DNA of 53,625 bases from a virus. The DNA lies in IMG/VR virus record IMGVR_UViG_3300002161_000828, positions 1 through 53,625 of that record; one strand, written 5' to 3'. The notes under the pieces were generated by a model. It made no database searches. It was given only the letters and a program-made list of their open reading frames with translations, and had not been told where the DNA came from. Position 1 is the stretch's first letter, and the number at the start of each line of letters is the position of its first letter. This document shows, in pieces, positions 36,185-45,225 of the stretch. A program made the translations under genes and the position numbers.

Positions 36185-36542
36185 AATAAATCATTCTGAC
36201 GAAACAGAATTATTAAGTACGCTGCTTAATAAGCTTCTTGATAAGCAAAAAACTGTACAGGTCTGGTTTAAATCAAATACAAATTTATTGCGAGCCTCTG
36301 AAGAGATAGCCGACATACCACCTGAAGAGATCATAGAGATTGACAGTGAGTTTAGCTGGCGCTACGCTGGTGATCTTTTAGAATCTAAGTATTTGGGCCA
36401 CACCGGCCGCGATCTTTGGATAGTATATACCCAAAGCCAGAAGAAAGCAACTTCTAAAGTTGAACCTAAACTAATTGAGAACAAAAAAGTATTTCTTAAA
36501 AAACACGCAGATCATTGGAGGCTATTCATTGATCGCTGGTAG
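36171..36542 (+). CDS. repeat-domain protein, one copy
   Basis: 123 aa from the ATG at 36171, overlapping the previous gene by 14 bp. One unit of the same domain: LLSTLLNKLLDKQKTVQVWFKSNTNLLRASEEI, then DLLESKYLGHTGRDLWIVYTQ. It ends the three-gene unit. Confidence 0.65.
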   Translation: MRLDEINHSDETELLSTLLNKLLDKQKTVQVWFKSNTNLLRASEEIADIPPEEIIEIDSEFSWRYAGDLLESKYLGHTGRDLWIVYTQSQKKATSKVEPKLIENKKVFLKKHADHWRLFIDRW

Positions 36543-36629
36543 ATTGAAAATGTACACTCAACCTTAATTTTTATTTGGCGCTGCTTACTATAGAAATAAA
36601 ATACATCTATACTTATAGAAGGAAATAAG

Positions 36630-36887
36630 ATGAAAACTTTTCATTTATCACTTGACAAATGCGGAGATGATATTCCTCAGCATGACCCTGATGGCAATGA
36701 CATCCAAATGCATGAAGCAAGTAACGGAGATTTAATTATTTCCTTTAGCGACAAGTGGCTCGAAGAATCAGATTGGCAGGCTGGTGATGTGCTTCGATTT
36801 GAGATAAATGAAGATGCAGGCAGTTCGCAAATCATCAACACCACGTACGAAGAACGTAAAAAGGCAGCCAGTGATCAATCAGTCTAA
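36630..36887 (+). CDS. small AbrB-like phage protein
   Basis: 85 aa, SD AAGGAAA. NGDLIISFSDKWLEESDWQAGDVLRFEINEDAG has the strand-turn-strand and W-x-x-GD pattern of swapped-hairpin AbrB-type folds. It could be a small DNA-binding regulator. Next gene overlaps its end. Confidence 0.6.
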   Translation: MKTFHLSLDKCGDDIPQHDPDGNDIQMHEASNGDLIISFSDKWLEESDWQAGDVLRFEINEDAGSSQIINTTYEERKKAASDQSV

Positions 36888-37098
36888 GAAGCCAACGCTG
36901 AAACAAAAAGTAGAAGTATATGAGCAACTTCTACACGACCTGAACTATCACCGTACAGTCACATGGAACAGTCAGGCAGTTACTGTGCTAAATGAAAAAA
37001 TTAGAGCATGGAGCAACGCACATTCAAATGCACCTATTCCGCTTCAGGAAAAGGAAAAAAGAATTGTTGAGGCGTTTTGGCACCTGAAGGTTAGGTAA
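36871..37098 (+). CDS. small helical hypothetical protein
   Basis: 75 aa with a GTG start at 36871 overlapping the previous gene. Helical: TLKQKVEVYEQLLHDLNYHRTVTWNSQAVTVLNEKIRAWSNAHS. Family not recognised. Confidence 0.55.
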   Translation: MINQSKKPTLKQKVEVYEQLLHDLNYHRTVTWNSQAVTVLNEKIRAWSNAHSNAPIPLQEKEKRIVEAFWHLKVR

Positions 37099-37117
37099 AA
37101 ACAGGTTATTAGAAACA

Positions 37118-37125
37118 CTAAATAC
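37118..37125 (+). promoter_or_regulatory. late-promoter-like octamer before glycan island
   Basis: CTAAATAC, 39 nt before the first gene (37165); an ACCAGTATT-type short inverted repeat follows in the leader. Confidence 0.45.
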
Positions 37126-37164
37126 TGGTGCTATAGCACCAGTATTCTTATACAGATATAAAAG

Positions 37165-38316
37165 ATGAAAGTAATTATATACACAATCGCAAAGAATGAA
37201 GAAAAGCACGTTGAGCGCTTTATGAACTCCGTTAAGGGTGAAGCAGACGCAGTTTATGTGCTTGATACTGGATCCACTGATAAAACTGTAGAACTACTTG
37301 AAGGCTTAGGAGCCATTGTTCAGACCAAAATCGTGGATCCCTGGCGCTTTGATGTTGCTAGAAACCTATCGCTGCAAATGGTTCCTGAAGATGTTGATAT
37401 CTGCGTCTGTATTGATATCGACGAGGTTATTACACCAGGTTGGAGAGCCGCAGTAGAGAAAACCTGGACAGAAAAAACTACCAACCTCCACTACAACTAC
37501 ATCTGGAGCCACAACTCCGATGGTTCTGCCGCAGTTAGTTTCTGGATAAGCAAGATCCACCAGCGTCACAATGTTCGCTGGATCCACCCAGTTCATGAAA
37601 TCATTGAAGTTACCGGAATGGATCCTTATGTTACTCGCTGTGAGACACTTGAGGTTCATCACTATCCTGATAATACGAAGAGCCGCAAATCATACCTGCC
37701 GCTGCTTGAACTTGCAGTAAAAGAAACACCCGAGAATGACCGTAATAGTCACTACCTCGGAAGAGAGTATATGTTGTACGGGAAGAATGAAGAGGCGATT
37801 GCTGAACTTAAGCGTCACCTTACCCTTCCATCTGCAATATGGGACGTTGAGCGAGCCGCTTCTATGCGTTACATTGCGCGAAGCAATCTTCGCCTCAAGA
37901 ACTTCTATGAGGCACGAGTATGGGCGCTAAAGGCTTGCGCTGAAACTCCTTTTGAAAGAGAACCCTGGTGGGAACTGGCAAATGTTGCCCACACCTCAAA
38001 GGACTATCGAACGCTTTACTTCGCCGCCACAAACGCGCTCTCAAACGGAAAGCAGGGCGAGAGGTACATTGCTGATCCTACCGCCTGGGGCTTTGGCCCC
38101 TATGACTACGCTGCTGTCGGTGCGCACTTCATTGGCTTCAAGGAAGATGCTCTGAAGTATGGAGAACTAGCGCTTGAGACTGCTCTTAAGCACAGCGAAA
38201 AGCCAGAAACCATTGAGCGCCTGAAGAAAAATTTGGGGGTGTTCAAGTCAAAATTTGGTCAGGCTGCTGAAAGTGCCGTAAAACCAGAAACTTCAAAGGA
38301 AGAGAGAACAGAGTGA
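37165..38316 (+). CDS. family 2 glycosyltransferase with TPR-like C-terminus
   Basis: 383 aa. GT-A domain: YTIAKNEEKHVERFMNS (6-22), VLDTGSTDKT (about 33-42), DxD-type CIDIDEVITPGW (about 88-99), with HQRHNVRWIHPVHEII acceptor region. The C-terminal 180 residues are helix pairs like TPR repeats (SHYLGREYMLYGKNEEAIAELKRHLTL). Similar GT2-TPR proteins modify surface glycans or glycopeptides. First gene of the island; overlaps the next by 4 bp (GTGA). Confidence 0.88.
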   Translation: MKVIIYTIAKNEEKHVERFMNSVKGEADAVYVLDTGSTDKTVELLEGLGAIVQTKIVDPWRFDVARNLSLQMVPEDVDICVCIDIDEVITPGWRAAVEKTWTEKTTNLHYNYIWSHNSDGSAAVSFWISKIHQRHNVRWIHPVHEIIEVTGMDPYVTRCETLEVHHYPDNTKSRKSYLPLLELAVKETPENDRNSHYLGREYMLYGKNEEAIAELKRHLTLPSAIWDVERAASMRYIARSNLRLKNFYEARVWALKACAETPFEREPWWELANVAHTSKDYRTLYFAATNALSNGKQGERYIADPTAWGFGPYDYAAVGAHFIGFKEDALKYGELALETALKHSEKPETIERLKKNLGVFKSKFGQAAESAVKPETSKEERTE

Positions 38317-39785
38317 GAGTAGCAGTAATCACCCCTTACTACAAGGAAACAACCAAGCAACTACTGCAGTGCCACCGCAGCGTTTTAAACCAGACACACA
38401 AGGAGGTTCGTCACATAATTGTATCTGACGGTCACCCGAATGCTGACGTGGATACGTGGGACTGCGACCACATTAAGATCCCTAACAGCGGTGACTATGG
38501 TGATACACCTCGTGGTATTGGTGCTGCAATCGCATCAATCCAGGGCTATGATGCTATCTGCTTCCTGGATGCCGACTGCTGGTACGATCCGGATCACCTC
38601 GAAGAAATGATTGCCGCACAAAAGCGGACCGGTGCTCCTGTCATCACCTGTGCTCGAAACCTATACCGACCCAATAACCTGTTTATGCGGGTAGATGATG
38701 AATCGGATGGTGAAAATTTCTGTGACACGAACTGCTACCTTTTCATTGCTCAGGCATTTACGTTCCTTCGCCTGTGGTTGTTCAAAACAAAGAAGCAGGC
38801 AATGTTTGGAGACCGTGCGCTTTGGGATTTCATTGTTAAGGCGAAGGTACCACGCGGAAGAAGCATTAGAGCAACCGTAAATTACGTTACGACTTTTGCA
38901 AATCACTATATTGGTATTGGCGAAGAGCCACCACCAATGTCTAAAATCTTCATTACCATCAACAATGAAACACGCGCAATTCCATATGAGGCGTATAAAA
39001 GAATTCTCGTTGAACAGGAGAAGAACAAGGCAGCAAAAAAACAAGAGATTGCTATGAGATCAGAATCTAAAGAACCGGTAACTGTTGTGTGTTGGTTATG
39101 GAATGATCCTAATTTACCATATGCTTTTAAGCCAGAATACGTTAATACCTTGGCTTCAATGCTAAGTAGAAATTTAACTGTACCACATCAGTTAGTGTGT
39201 ATTACTGATATAGATGCTTCTGGATTCAATTCTGATGTAAAAGTTATTCCAATACCAGAATCTGTTAAGCCTTTTCTTTCTGTAAAAACGCCTGAAGGTA
39301 AAGAAAAACCATCGTGCTACAGAAGATTGTGGCTGTTTAGTGAAGAGGCTAAATCACTGGGAAGTAAAATTCTGATGATTGATATTGACTTCGTTATTAC
39401 TGGAAATATTGATCATATAGTTGGTTACACAGATGACTTTGTCGGTTGGCAAAATCCAACTCCTTGGGCTTGGGGCACAAACTATTTTATCGGCTGTTTG
39501 TGGCTTCACAGAACAGGCACCAGAACGCACCTATGGGACAATTTTATTACTAATCCAGAAAAAGCAATTTCAGATGCTCGCAGCGCTGGTTTCAGAGGTA
39601 GTGACCAAGCATGGATAAGTTATAATCTGTATGGCAAAGAAAAGATGTTCTCTGGTGAAGATGGAATTTATTCAATTCTTGACCATAAAACAAAAATACC
39701 GGCAAATGCAAAATTGATTCAGTTTAATGGACCAGATAAACCCTGGTCTCTTAACTATCCGTGGATAAAGGAAAATTGGAAGTAA
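38313..39785 (+). CDS. two-domain glycosyltransferase (GT2 fused to second GT)
   Basis: 490 aa, GTG start. Residues 1-245 are a GT2 domain (VITPYYKETTKQLLQCHRS, IVSDGHPN, FLDADCWYDPDH). Residues 252-490 are a different sugar transferase (TVVCWLWNDPNLPYAFKPEYV...KILMIDIDFVITGNIDHIV with a DxD), closely related to the whole protein at 40483. The codon usage turns AT-rich at the junction near 39055, so the fusion probably arose by recombination. It may add two sugars in order. Confidence 0.85.
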   Translation: MRVAVITPYYKETTKQLLQCHRSVLNQTHKEVRHIIVSDGHPNADVDTWDCDHIKIPNSGDYGDTPRGIGAAIASIQGYDAICFLDADCWYDPDHLEEMIAAQKRTGAPVITCARNLYRPNNLFMRVDDESDGENFCDTNCYLFIAQAFTFLRLWLFKTKKQAMFGDRALWDFIVKAKVPRGRSIRATVNYVTTFANHYIGIGEEPPPMSKIFITINNETRAIPYEAYKRILVEQEKNKAAKKQEIAMRSESKEPVTVVCWLWNDPNLPYAFKPEYVNTLASMLSRNLTVPHQLVCITDIDASGFNSDVKVIPIPESVKPFLSVKTPEGKEKPSCYRRLWLFSEEAKSLGSKILMIDIDFVITGNIDHIVGYTDDFVGWQNPTPWAWGTNYFIGCLWLHRTGTRTHLWDNFITNPEKAISDARSAGFRGSDQAWISYNLYGKEKMFSGEDGIYSILDHKTKIPANAKLIQFNGPDKPWSLNYPWIKENWK

Positions 39786-39786
39786 T

Positions 39787-40482
39787 ATGAAAACACATTT
39801 TTTCTGGGCATATGGAAATGTAGGAACTGCTTTCAGCAAATGTATTCTGTCATTTGCTGAAAAAGGGTATGATTGTAATGTATGGACATATGGAACAATA
39901 CAGGACTTACCTTCTAGTATGGTTAGAGATGCAAGAGAAATGCTGTCAGAAGACAAGATCTTTCTTAATAAACAAGGATCATATGCTGGCTTTTCAGATC
40001 TCTTTAGATATGTTGTATTGGATAAAATTGGCGGTTTATATTCAGACACCGATGTCGTTTGTTTAGTATCTCCTGATAAACTTCCCACCACACCGTTTTT
40101 AGTAACTGAAAAAAATGGTAATGCGGTTCAGATTAACGGAAATGTTCTTTTTAATCCTACACCATCTGAAGGAAATTTGATAAGTCTAGCATTAGCATAT
40201 ACAGAAAAATTCCCAAAGGATAAAATTACTTGGTCAGAAATTGGTCCTTGGCTTTTGACAGGTCTCGTAACAATGAATCCGAATCACGGCTTTACAGTAT
40301 TTGCTCCTGAATTTGCAAATCCAATAGGTTGGCAAGAAAGTCCAGCGAAGTTTATTGCTGATGGTGAAATTCCGGCAAATACAAGATTTGTACATCTTTA
40401 CAATGAAACATGGAAAAGGGCAGGTGTAGATATTTCTGGAAAATTCCCTCCTAATTCGCTAATTTCAAAATTGTTGAAATAA
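39787..40482 (+). CDS. GT32-like glycosyltransferase
   Basis: 231 aa. FFWAYGNVGTAFSKCILSF at the N-terminus and GFSDLFRYVVLDKIGGLYSDTDVVCL (about 70-95), the signature of capsular-polysaccharide GT32 enzymes with the DxD pair DTDV. Soluble, cytoplasmic. Likely adds a hexose to the same glycan as its neighbours. AT-rich like the following genes. Confidence 0.82.
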   Translation: MKTHFFWAYGNVGTAFSKCILSFAEKGYDCNVWTYGTIQDLPSSMVRDAREMLSEDKIFLNKQGSYAGFSDLFRYVVLDKIGGLYSDTDVVCLVSPDKLPTTPFLVTEKNGNAVQINGNVLFNPTPSEGNLISLALAYTEKFPKDKITWSEIGPWLLTGLVTMNPNHGFTVFAPEFANPIGWQESPAKFIADGEIPANTRFVHLYNETWKRAGVDISGKFPPNSLISKLLK

Positions 40483-41196
40483 ATGATAACTATAGTTTGC
40501 TGGCTATGGAAAAATTCAAAACTTTCCTATACATATAAACCAGAGTATGTTGATGTCTTGACGTCAATGTTTAAAAGGCACTTGACTATACCACATCAAA
40601 TTGTTTGCATAACCGATGAACCTGCTTCTTCATTTACATCAAATGTGATAATATTACCTACTCCAGATGAAGCTAGAAAATTAAATGATCTGCAAACACC
40701 AGAAGGAAATGGTTTTCCAACGTGCTATAGAAGATTGTGGCTCTTTAGCGAACAGGCAAGAGTATTAGGCAGCAGAATTTTTCTTACTGATCTAGATATA
40801 GTGCTTGTTAACAATGTTGACTCTGTGTTTAATAAAAATTCAGATTTTGTTGGGTGGCAGGCGCCTGGTGGTTCAAATTCTTGGGGTTCTAATTTTTTCG
40901 TTGGTTGTCTATGGCAACTTAGAACTGGATCAAGAACGCAAGTGTGGGATGATTTTGTAAAAGATCCAAAAAAGGCAATTTCTGACGCTCGAGGCGCAGG
41001 TTTTAGAGGAAGTGATCAGGCATGGATAAGTTATAAACTTTTTAAAAAAGAAGAGAAGTTTAAACACGAAGATGGGATTTACTTGTTTAACAGATATGAC
41101 GGTAAAAATCCTGCTAACGCAAAAATAATTCAATTCAATGGTAATCATAAACCTTGGCACTCATCTGTTAGCTGGGTAAAAGATAACTGGAAATAA
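40483..41196 (+). CDS. glycosyltransferase, paralogue of preceding fusion domain
   Basis: 237 aa. ITIVCWLWKNSKLSYTYKPEYVDVLTSMFKRHLTIPHQIVCITDE, then RIFLTDLDIVLVNNVDSVF with the DxD, and a C-terminal SWVKDNWK nearly identical to the end of the 38313 protein (YPWIKENWK). GT8-like fold is likely. Start codon directly follows the previous stop. Confidence 0.82.
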   Translation: MITIVCWLWKNSKLSYTYKPEYVDVLTSMFKRHLTIPHQIVCITDEPASSFTSNVIILPTPDEARKLNDLQTPEGNGFPTCYRRLWLFSEQARVLGSRIFLTDLDIVLVNNVDSVFNKNSDFVGWQAPGGSNSWGSNFFVGCLWQLRTGSRTQVWDDFVKDPKKAISDARGAGFRGSDQAWISYKLFKKEEKFKHEDGIYLFNRYDGKNPANAKIIQFNGNHKPWHSSVSWVKDNWK

Positions 41197-41205
41197 GGAA
41201 ATAAT

Positions 41206-42009
41206 ATGTCAATCGTAACATTAGATCAGTTCAAAGAGCATCTTAATAACTTAAATGAGAGTGGAAATTTTTCGTTTGGGTTTAATTGGTTTGATTACGT
41301 CAAAACACGACTTAATGAAGAAATTATAGAAAAACATAAACAAAATCTTGAACGACTATATTCATCGATAAATATCGATATTCAAGGGAAGAGCGTTTTA
41401 GATATTGGTTGTGGTTCAGGTTTGTCATCTTTGTCTTTTGCTAAATTAGGTGCTTCAAAGTTAACATCATTTGATATTGATGAATATTCTGTGCAGGCTA
41501 CGGCATTAACAAAACAAAAGTTCTTCTTTAATGAAATTGACTGGGAAATTAAAAAGGCTTCTATTTTAGAGCAAACAGAAATTCAGCAACATGATTTTGT
41601 TTATTCTTGGGGTGTTCTACATCATACTGGTGATATGTGGAAAGCAATTAAAAACGCCGCTGCTTATGTAAAGTCAGGTGGTTATTTTCATATAGCGCTT
41701 TATCGTTCCGGCCCGAGTTTCCCAAGACATCTAGCAGAGAAACAAAAATTCGCATCTTTGGATCGTGATGATAAGATCAAAATGCTTTATGAATATATGC
41801 TCAGAAATCATGGTAGAAATATTTTGTCAAAAGATACTGATGAAAGAGGGATGAATATTTTTCATGATGCTCTTGATTGGCTTGGCGGTCTACCATATGA
41901 AGTTTGTGACCCCAAGCAACTTGTTTCATTCTTGCCAGATTTTTCTTCCGTCTATTTTAAAGATTGGAATGAGGGTGGTAATTTCATAATGATTCTGAAA
42001 AAGAATTGA
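41206..42009 (+). CDS. SAM-dependent methyltransferase
   Basis: 267 aa class I methyltransferase. SAM motif I is VLDIGCGSGLSSLSFAKLGA (about 65-84), motif II TSFDIDEYSV, post-motif YSWGVLHHTGDMWKAI (about 128-143). In a glycan island it probably O-methylates a sugar. Target unknown. Confidence 0.88.
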   Translation: MSIVTLDQFKEHLNNLNESGNFSFGFNWFDYVKTRLNEEIIEKHKQNLERLYSSINIDIQGKSVLDIGCGSGLSSLSFAKLGASKLTSFDIDEYSVQATALTKQKFFFNEIDWEIKKASILEQTEIQQHDFVYSWGVLHHTGDMWKAIKNAAAYVKSGGYFHIALYRSGPSFPRHLAEKQKFASLDRDDKIKMLYEYMLRNHGRNILSKDTDERGMNIFHDALDWLGGLPYEVCDPKQLVSFLPDFSSVYFKDWNEGGNFIMILKKN

Positions 42010-42010
42010 T

Positions 42011-42961
42011 ATGACTAAACTTAAAGAAAAATGGCAAGAAGATAGTAAAATTGTACCATTAACTGGCGAAATTCAGGAAATATATGAAAATATTCATACT
42101 TTCTATTTCTCAAAACTAAAATGCTTTCCCGATTTAGTTAAACCTCAAGATTTTAATTCTAAAATACAGTGGTTAAAATTATTTGATCAGTCTAAACTTC
42201 ACGTAAGTCTATCTGATAAAGTTGTTGTTAGACACTATATTGAAACCAGAATTGGTGCAGGTTTTACCCCAACAATTTTTGCAAAATTTAAAAGGGCAAG
42301 TGAAATTGCTAATTGTAACCTACCAACGTCTTATGTTTTAAAAGTTAATAATAATTCAGGCACCGTTTTTTTAATTAAAGACGGAAGTATGTTCAATTTA
42401 TCAAGCATAAAAAGTCAACTTGAACAGGCAATAAACCTTGCGTATGGTTGGAAATATGGAGAATGGATGTATTCTTACATTCAACCACAGATATTCGCAG
42501 AAGAATATATCGGACCTGTTTCAAATATCCCACCTGCTGATTTTAAATTTCACTGTGTGAATGGTAAAATAAAATGGATTCAATATATTGAAGGAAGAGG
42601 TAACTCGGTATCAAAGGAAATAAACGTAGATATTAACGGAAAAAATCTGGATTTTCATTTCAATACACTTCTTGGCAGAACAAATGAATTTAATATTCCA
42701 CACAAGTGGGAAGAAATGAAGGATATTGCGGAAAAACTTTCAGCCGGTTGGAAGTATTTGCGTGTTGATATGTACCAAACACATTCTAGAATTTTTGTGG
42801 GTGAACTTACCTTTTTCCCGTTAGGCGGTTTTTTAAGTGGTGAAGGTCAAAAAATTGCTGGAAAAATGTTAGATTTTTCTACAGATGATTTCAAACCTTT
42901 TGTTATTAATGAACTTGAGAACACGTTGAGTAGACATAAAATCTATTCAGGTTGTTATTAG
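42011..42961 (+). CDS. TupA-like ATP-grasp ligase
   Basis: 316 aa. Matches the TupA ATP-grasp pattern: DFNSKIQWLKLFDQSKL, LSDKVVVRHYIETRIG (about 69-84), LPTSYVLKVNNNSGT (ATP Lys), FAEEYIG, ADFKFHCVNGKIKWIQ, and YLRVDMYQTHSRIFVGELTFFPLGG at the end. TupA was named from teichuronopeptide synthesis, where amino acids are linked to uronic acid polymers. It suggests a peptide- or amino-acid-substituted sugar here. Confidence 0.82.
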   Translation: MTKLKEKWQEDSKIVPLTGEIQEIYENIHTFYFSKLKCFPDLVKPQDFNSKIQWLKLFDQSKLHVSLSDKVVVRHYIETRIGAGFTPTIFAKFKRASEIANCNLPTSYVLKVNNNSGTVFLIKDGSMFNLSSIKSQLEQAINLAYGWKYGEWMYSYIQPQIFAEEYIGPVSNIPPADFKFHCVNGKIKWIQYIEGRGNSVSKEINVDINGKNLDFHFNTLLGRTNEFNIPHKWEEMKDIAEKLSAGWKYLRVDMYQTHSRIFVGELTFFPLGGFLSGEGQKIAGKMLDFSTDDFKPFVINELENTLSRHKIYSGCY

Positions 42962-42968
42962 GAAAAAT

Positions 42969-44273
42969 ATGTGTGGTTTTGGAGTAACGAATAAGATCGG
43001 TCTTGAAAAGACAAATCGCTTCTGCATAAAGCGGGGGCCAGATTTAACTTCTGTAAAAGTTGTAAACAATGTAGAATTTCTGCACAATCTTCTGCATATT
43101 ACCGGAGAAATTACCCCGCAACCATTCATTGATGGTGATATAGTATGTGTGTTTAATGGCGAGATATACAATTATAAAAAATTTGGTGATTATAAGAGTG
43201 ATGGATTTTGCATAATTGATCAGTACAAAGATAAGGGTATTTCGTTCGTAAAACACCTCGATGGTGAATTTGCTCTTTGTTTAATAGACTTTACAAATAA
43301 TATAGTGTTGATAGCGACAGATACTTTTTCCTGTAAACCATTATGGTATGCTTTTGACCAAGATCACTTTGGTGTTTCTTCTTATCAAAGTCAATTAACT
43401 GGACTTGGATTTGAAAATTCAAAAAAGTTAAGCGCTAATACCACGAGGATCTATGATTTAAAAACCCTTAGGTTAAAGCAAGAAATAAAAAATATTTCTT
43501 TTGATTTAAATCAGCACAAGTCAAATTGTGATGACTGGTTAGTTGCTTTTTCAGAAAGTATCAGAAAAAGAACAGCAAATACCCCGTACACTATGTTCTT
43601 GGGATTAAGTTCTGGTTATGATAGCGGTGCAATATCTTGTGAACTTCATAAACAAAAAGTTCCATTTAAAGCATATTCTATTATCAATAAAGAAAATATG
43701 AATATACTTGAACAAAGAACTCATATTTTAGAGGATACAGAATTAATTGATATAAGTAGGGAAGAATACAATTTTCATCTTTCTGAATTAATGTCATACT
43801 GTGAAGACTTTAAGTATAAAGATAGGTTTAAGGACTATGACATAAAAGCGGACAATGCATCAGTTGGTCTAGCAGCAATTTGTACAAGAGCAAATAATGA
43901 AAAGAGGAGAATATATTTTTCTGGACAAGGTGCTGATGAAATTATTAGCGATTATGGTTTTGCGGGCAGAAAAATATATGATCATAGTTCATTTGGCGGA
44001 TTATTTCCAGAGCGTTTGGAAGGCTTTTTTCCTTGGCACAGTTTTTGGGATGGAACGCAAATTCAATATCTAAACAAAGAGGAATATGTTGCGGGTCATT
44101 ATGGAATAGAAACGCGATATCCATTTTTAGATACTGCTCTCGTACAGGAATTTTTATGGTTGAAAGCCTCAGTTAAGAATAGTAAATATAAAAGCGTTCT
44201 TCATGAATATCTTGAAAAGAATAATTTTCCATTTGTTCCTGGAGAAAAAATCGGTTTTTCACCCAAAAAATAA
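42969..44273 (+). CDS. asparagine-synthase-like glutamine amidotransferase
   Basis: 434 aa (AsnB is about 550). N-terminal class II glutaminase: catalytic Cys2 (MCGFGV), KRGPD, and FNGEIYNYK (about 56-64). The synthetase domain has LGLSSGYDSGAI in place of SGGLDSS (about 214-225) and YFSGQGADEIISDYGF (about 317-332). It moves glutamine nitrogen onto an AMP-activated carboxylate. With a uronic-acid-forming dehydrogenase next door, an amidated uronic acid is a likely product, as for WbpS-type enzymes. Confidence 0.85.
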   Translation: MCGFGVTNKIGLEKTNRFCIKRGPDLTSVKVVNNVEFLHNLLHITGEITPQPFIDGDIVCVFNGEIYNYKKFGDYKSDGFCIIDQYKDKGISFVKHLDGEFALCLIDFTNNIVLIATDTFSCKPLWYAFDQDHFGVSSYQSQLTGLGFENSKKLSANTTRIYDLKTLRLKQEIKNISFDLNQHKSNCDDWLVAFSESIRKRTANTPYTMFLGLSSGYDSGAISCELHKQKVPFKAYSIINKENMNILEQRTHILEDTELIDISREEYNFHLSELMSYCEDFKYKDRFKDYDIKADNASVGLAAICTRANNEKRRIYFSGQGADEIISDYGFAGRKIYDHSSFGGLFPERLEGFFPWHSFWDGTQIQYLNKEEYVAGHYGIETRYPFLDTALVQEFLWLKASVKNSKYKSVLHEYLEKNNFPFVPGEKIGFSPKK

Positions 44274-44294
44274 ACACATAGATAGGTTACCACT

Positions 44295-45068
44295 ATGAAA
44301 GTAGGAATTGTTGGTTATGGATGGATTGGTAAAGCAACAGAACGGCTTTTTCCACATGCACAGATTTATGATAAGTTTATTGATGAATATTCTAGACCGC
44401 TAGAAAATTGTGATATTTGCTTTTTGGCTGTTCCTACGCCCTGGACTGGTGGTCCAGAACTTGATTGTTCTGCTGTAGAAGATGCAATTGCAAACTGTAA
44501 TTGTGACTTTGTTGTTATTAGATCTGCAACTCAACCTGGCTTTGCAGACAAGATGGCAAAAAAGTATAACAAGAGAATAGTTGTTCAGCCTGAATATTTG
44601 GGAGAAACCCCTGCACATCCAATGCTGCAGATGGACAGCCGTCAATTTATGATTTTAGGCGGAGATCCTGAAGATAGACGTAAAGTAATTGATTGCTATG
44701 CTACAGTTTATAATGCGAATGTTAGAATTAGACAGGTATCTAGACTTGAAGCAGAAGTAATCAAGTTTAGTGAAAATCGTGCAATTTTCTACAAAGTAAT
44801 GCAGTGTCAGGAACTGTATGACGCGTGTGAGGCCGCAGGAGTTGATTATTACACCGTACGCGACGCAGTGTATGGAGACGATCCTAGAATGAATTTATGG
44901 TGGACATTCGTTTACCCTGATAAAAGAGGTGCAAATAGCAAGTGTATTCCAAAGGATGTATACGCGTGGTGTGCTTGGGCAGAAAGTGTTGGAATAAATC
45001 CTGAAGCAACAAATGCCCTTCTTAAGTACAATGAAAAACTAGTAAAGTCGAATGACTGCAAAAAATGA
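44295..45068 (+). CDS. UDP-sugar/nucleotide-sugar dehydrogenase-like protein
   Basis: 257 aa, shorter than UDP-glucose 6-dehydrogenase (about 390-450). NAD motif GIVGYGWIGKAT (4-15), CFLAVPTPW (about 44-52), VIRSATQPG, QPEYLGETPAHPMLQMDSRQFMILGG (substrate loop), and an active-site-like SKCIPKDVYAW (Cys as in GGxCxPKD). It would oxidise a nucleotide sugar to the uronic acid. The C-terminal UDP-binding domain is missing, so activity may differ. Confidence 0.8.
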   Translation: MKVGIVGYGWIGKATERLFPHAQIYDKFIDEYSRPLENCDICFLAVPTPWTGGPELDCSAVEDAIANCNCDFVVIRSATQPGFADKMAKKYNKRIVVQPEYLGETPAHPMLQMDSRQFMILGGDPEDRRKVIDCYATVYNANVRIRQVSRLEAEVIKFSENRAIFYKVMQCQELYDACEAAGVDYYTVRDAVYGDDPRMNLWWTFVYPDKRGANSKCIPKDVYAWCAWAESVGINPEATNALLKYNEKLVKSNDCKK

Positions 45069-45225
45069 CATTACCGGTGATGCTTTAAAAACAAAACAGA
45101 GCACAGACCAATATAGAACTGGCTGGGAAAGAATTTTTGCAAAGAAGCAGGAACCTTCTTCTACTGAAAAGTCTAAACCACAACAAGAAAAGTGTTCAAA
45201 GCCATCTTCTGGCTCTTCTGCCTAA
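45052..45225 (+). CDS. small hypothetical protein
   Basis: 57 aa; the ATG at 45052 lies inside the dehydrogenase end. Low-complexity C-terminus (KPQQEKCSKPSSGSSA). A GWERIFAKKQ motif is the only ordered piece. It overlaps the peptidase gene start, suggesting coupled translation. Confidence 0.5.
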   Translation: MTAKNDITGDALKTKQSTDQYRTGWERIFAKKQEPSSTEKSKPQQEKCSKPSSGSSA

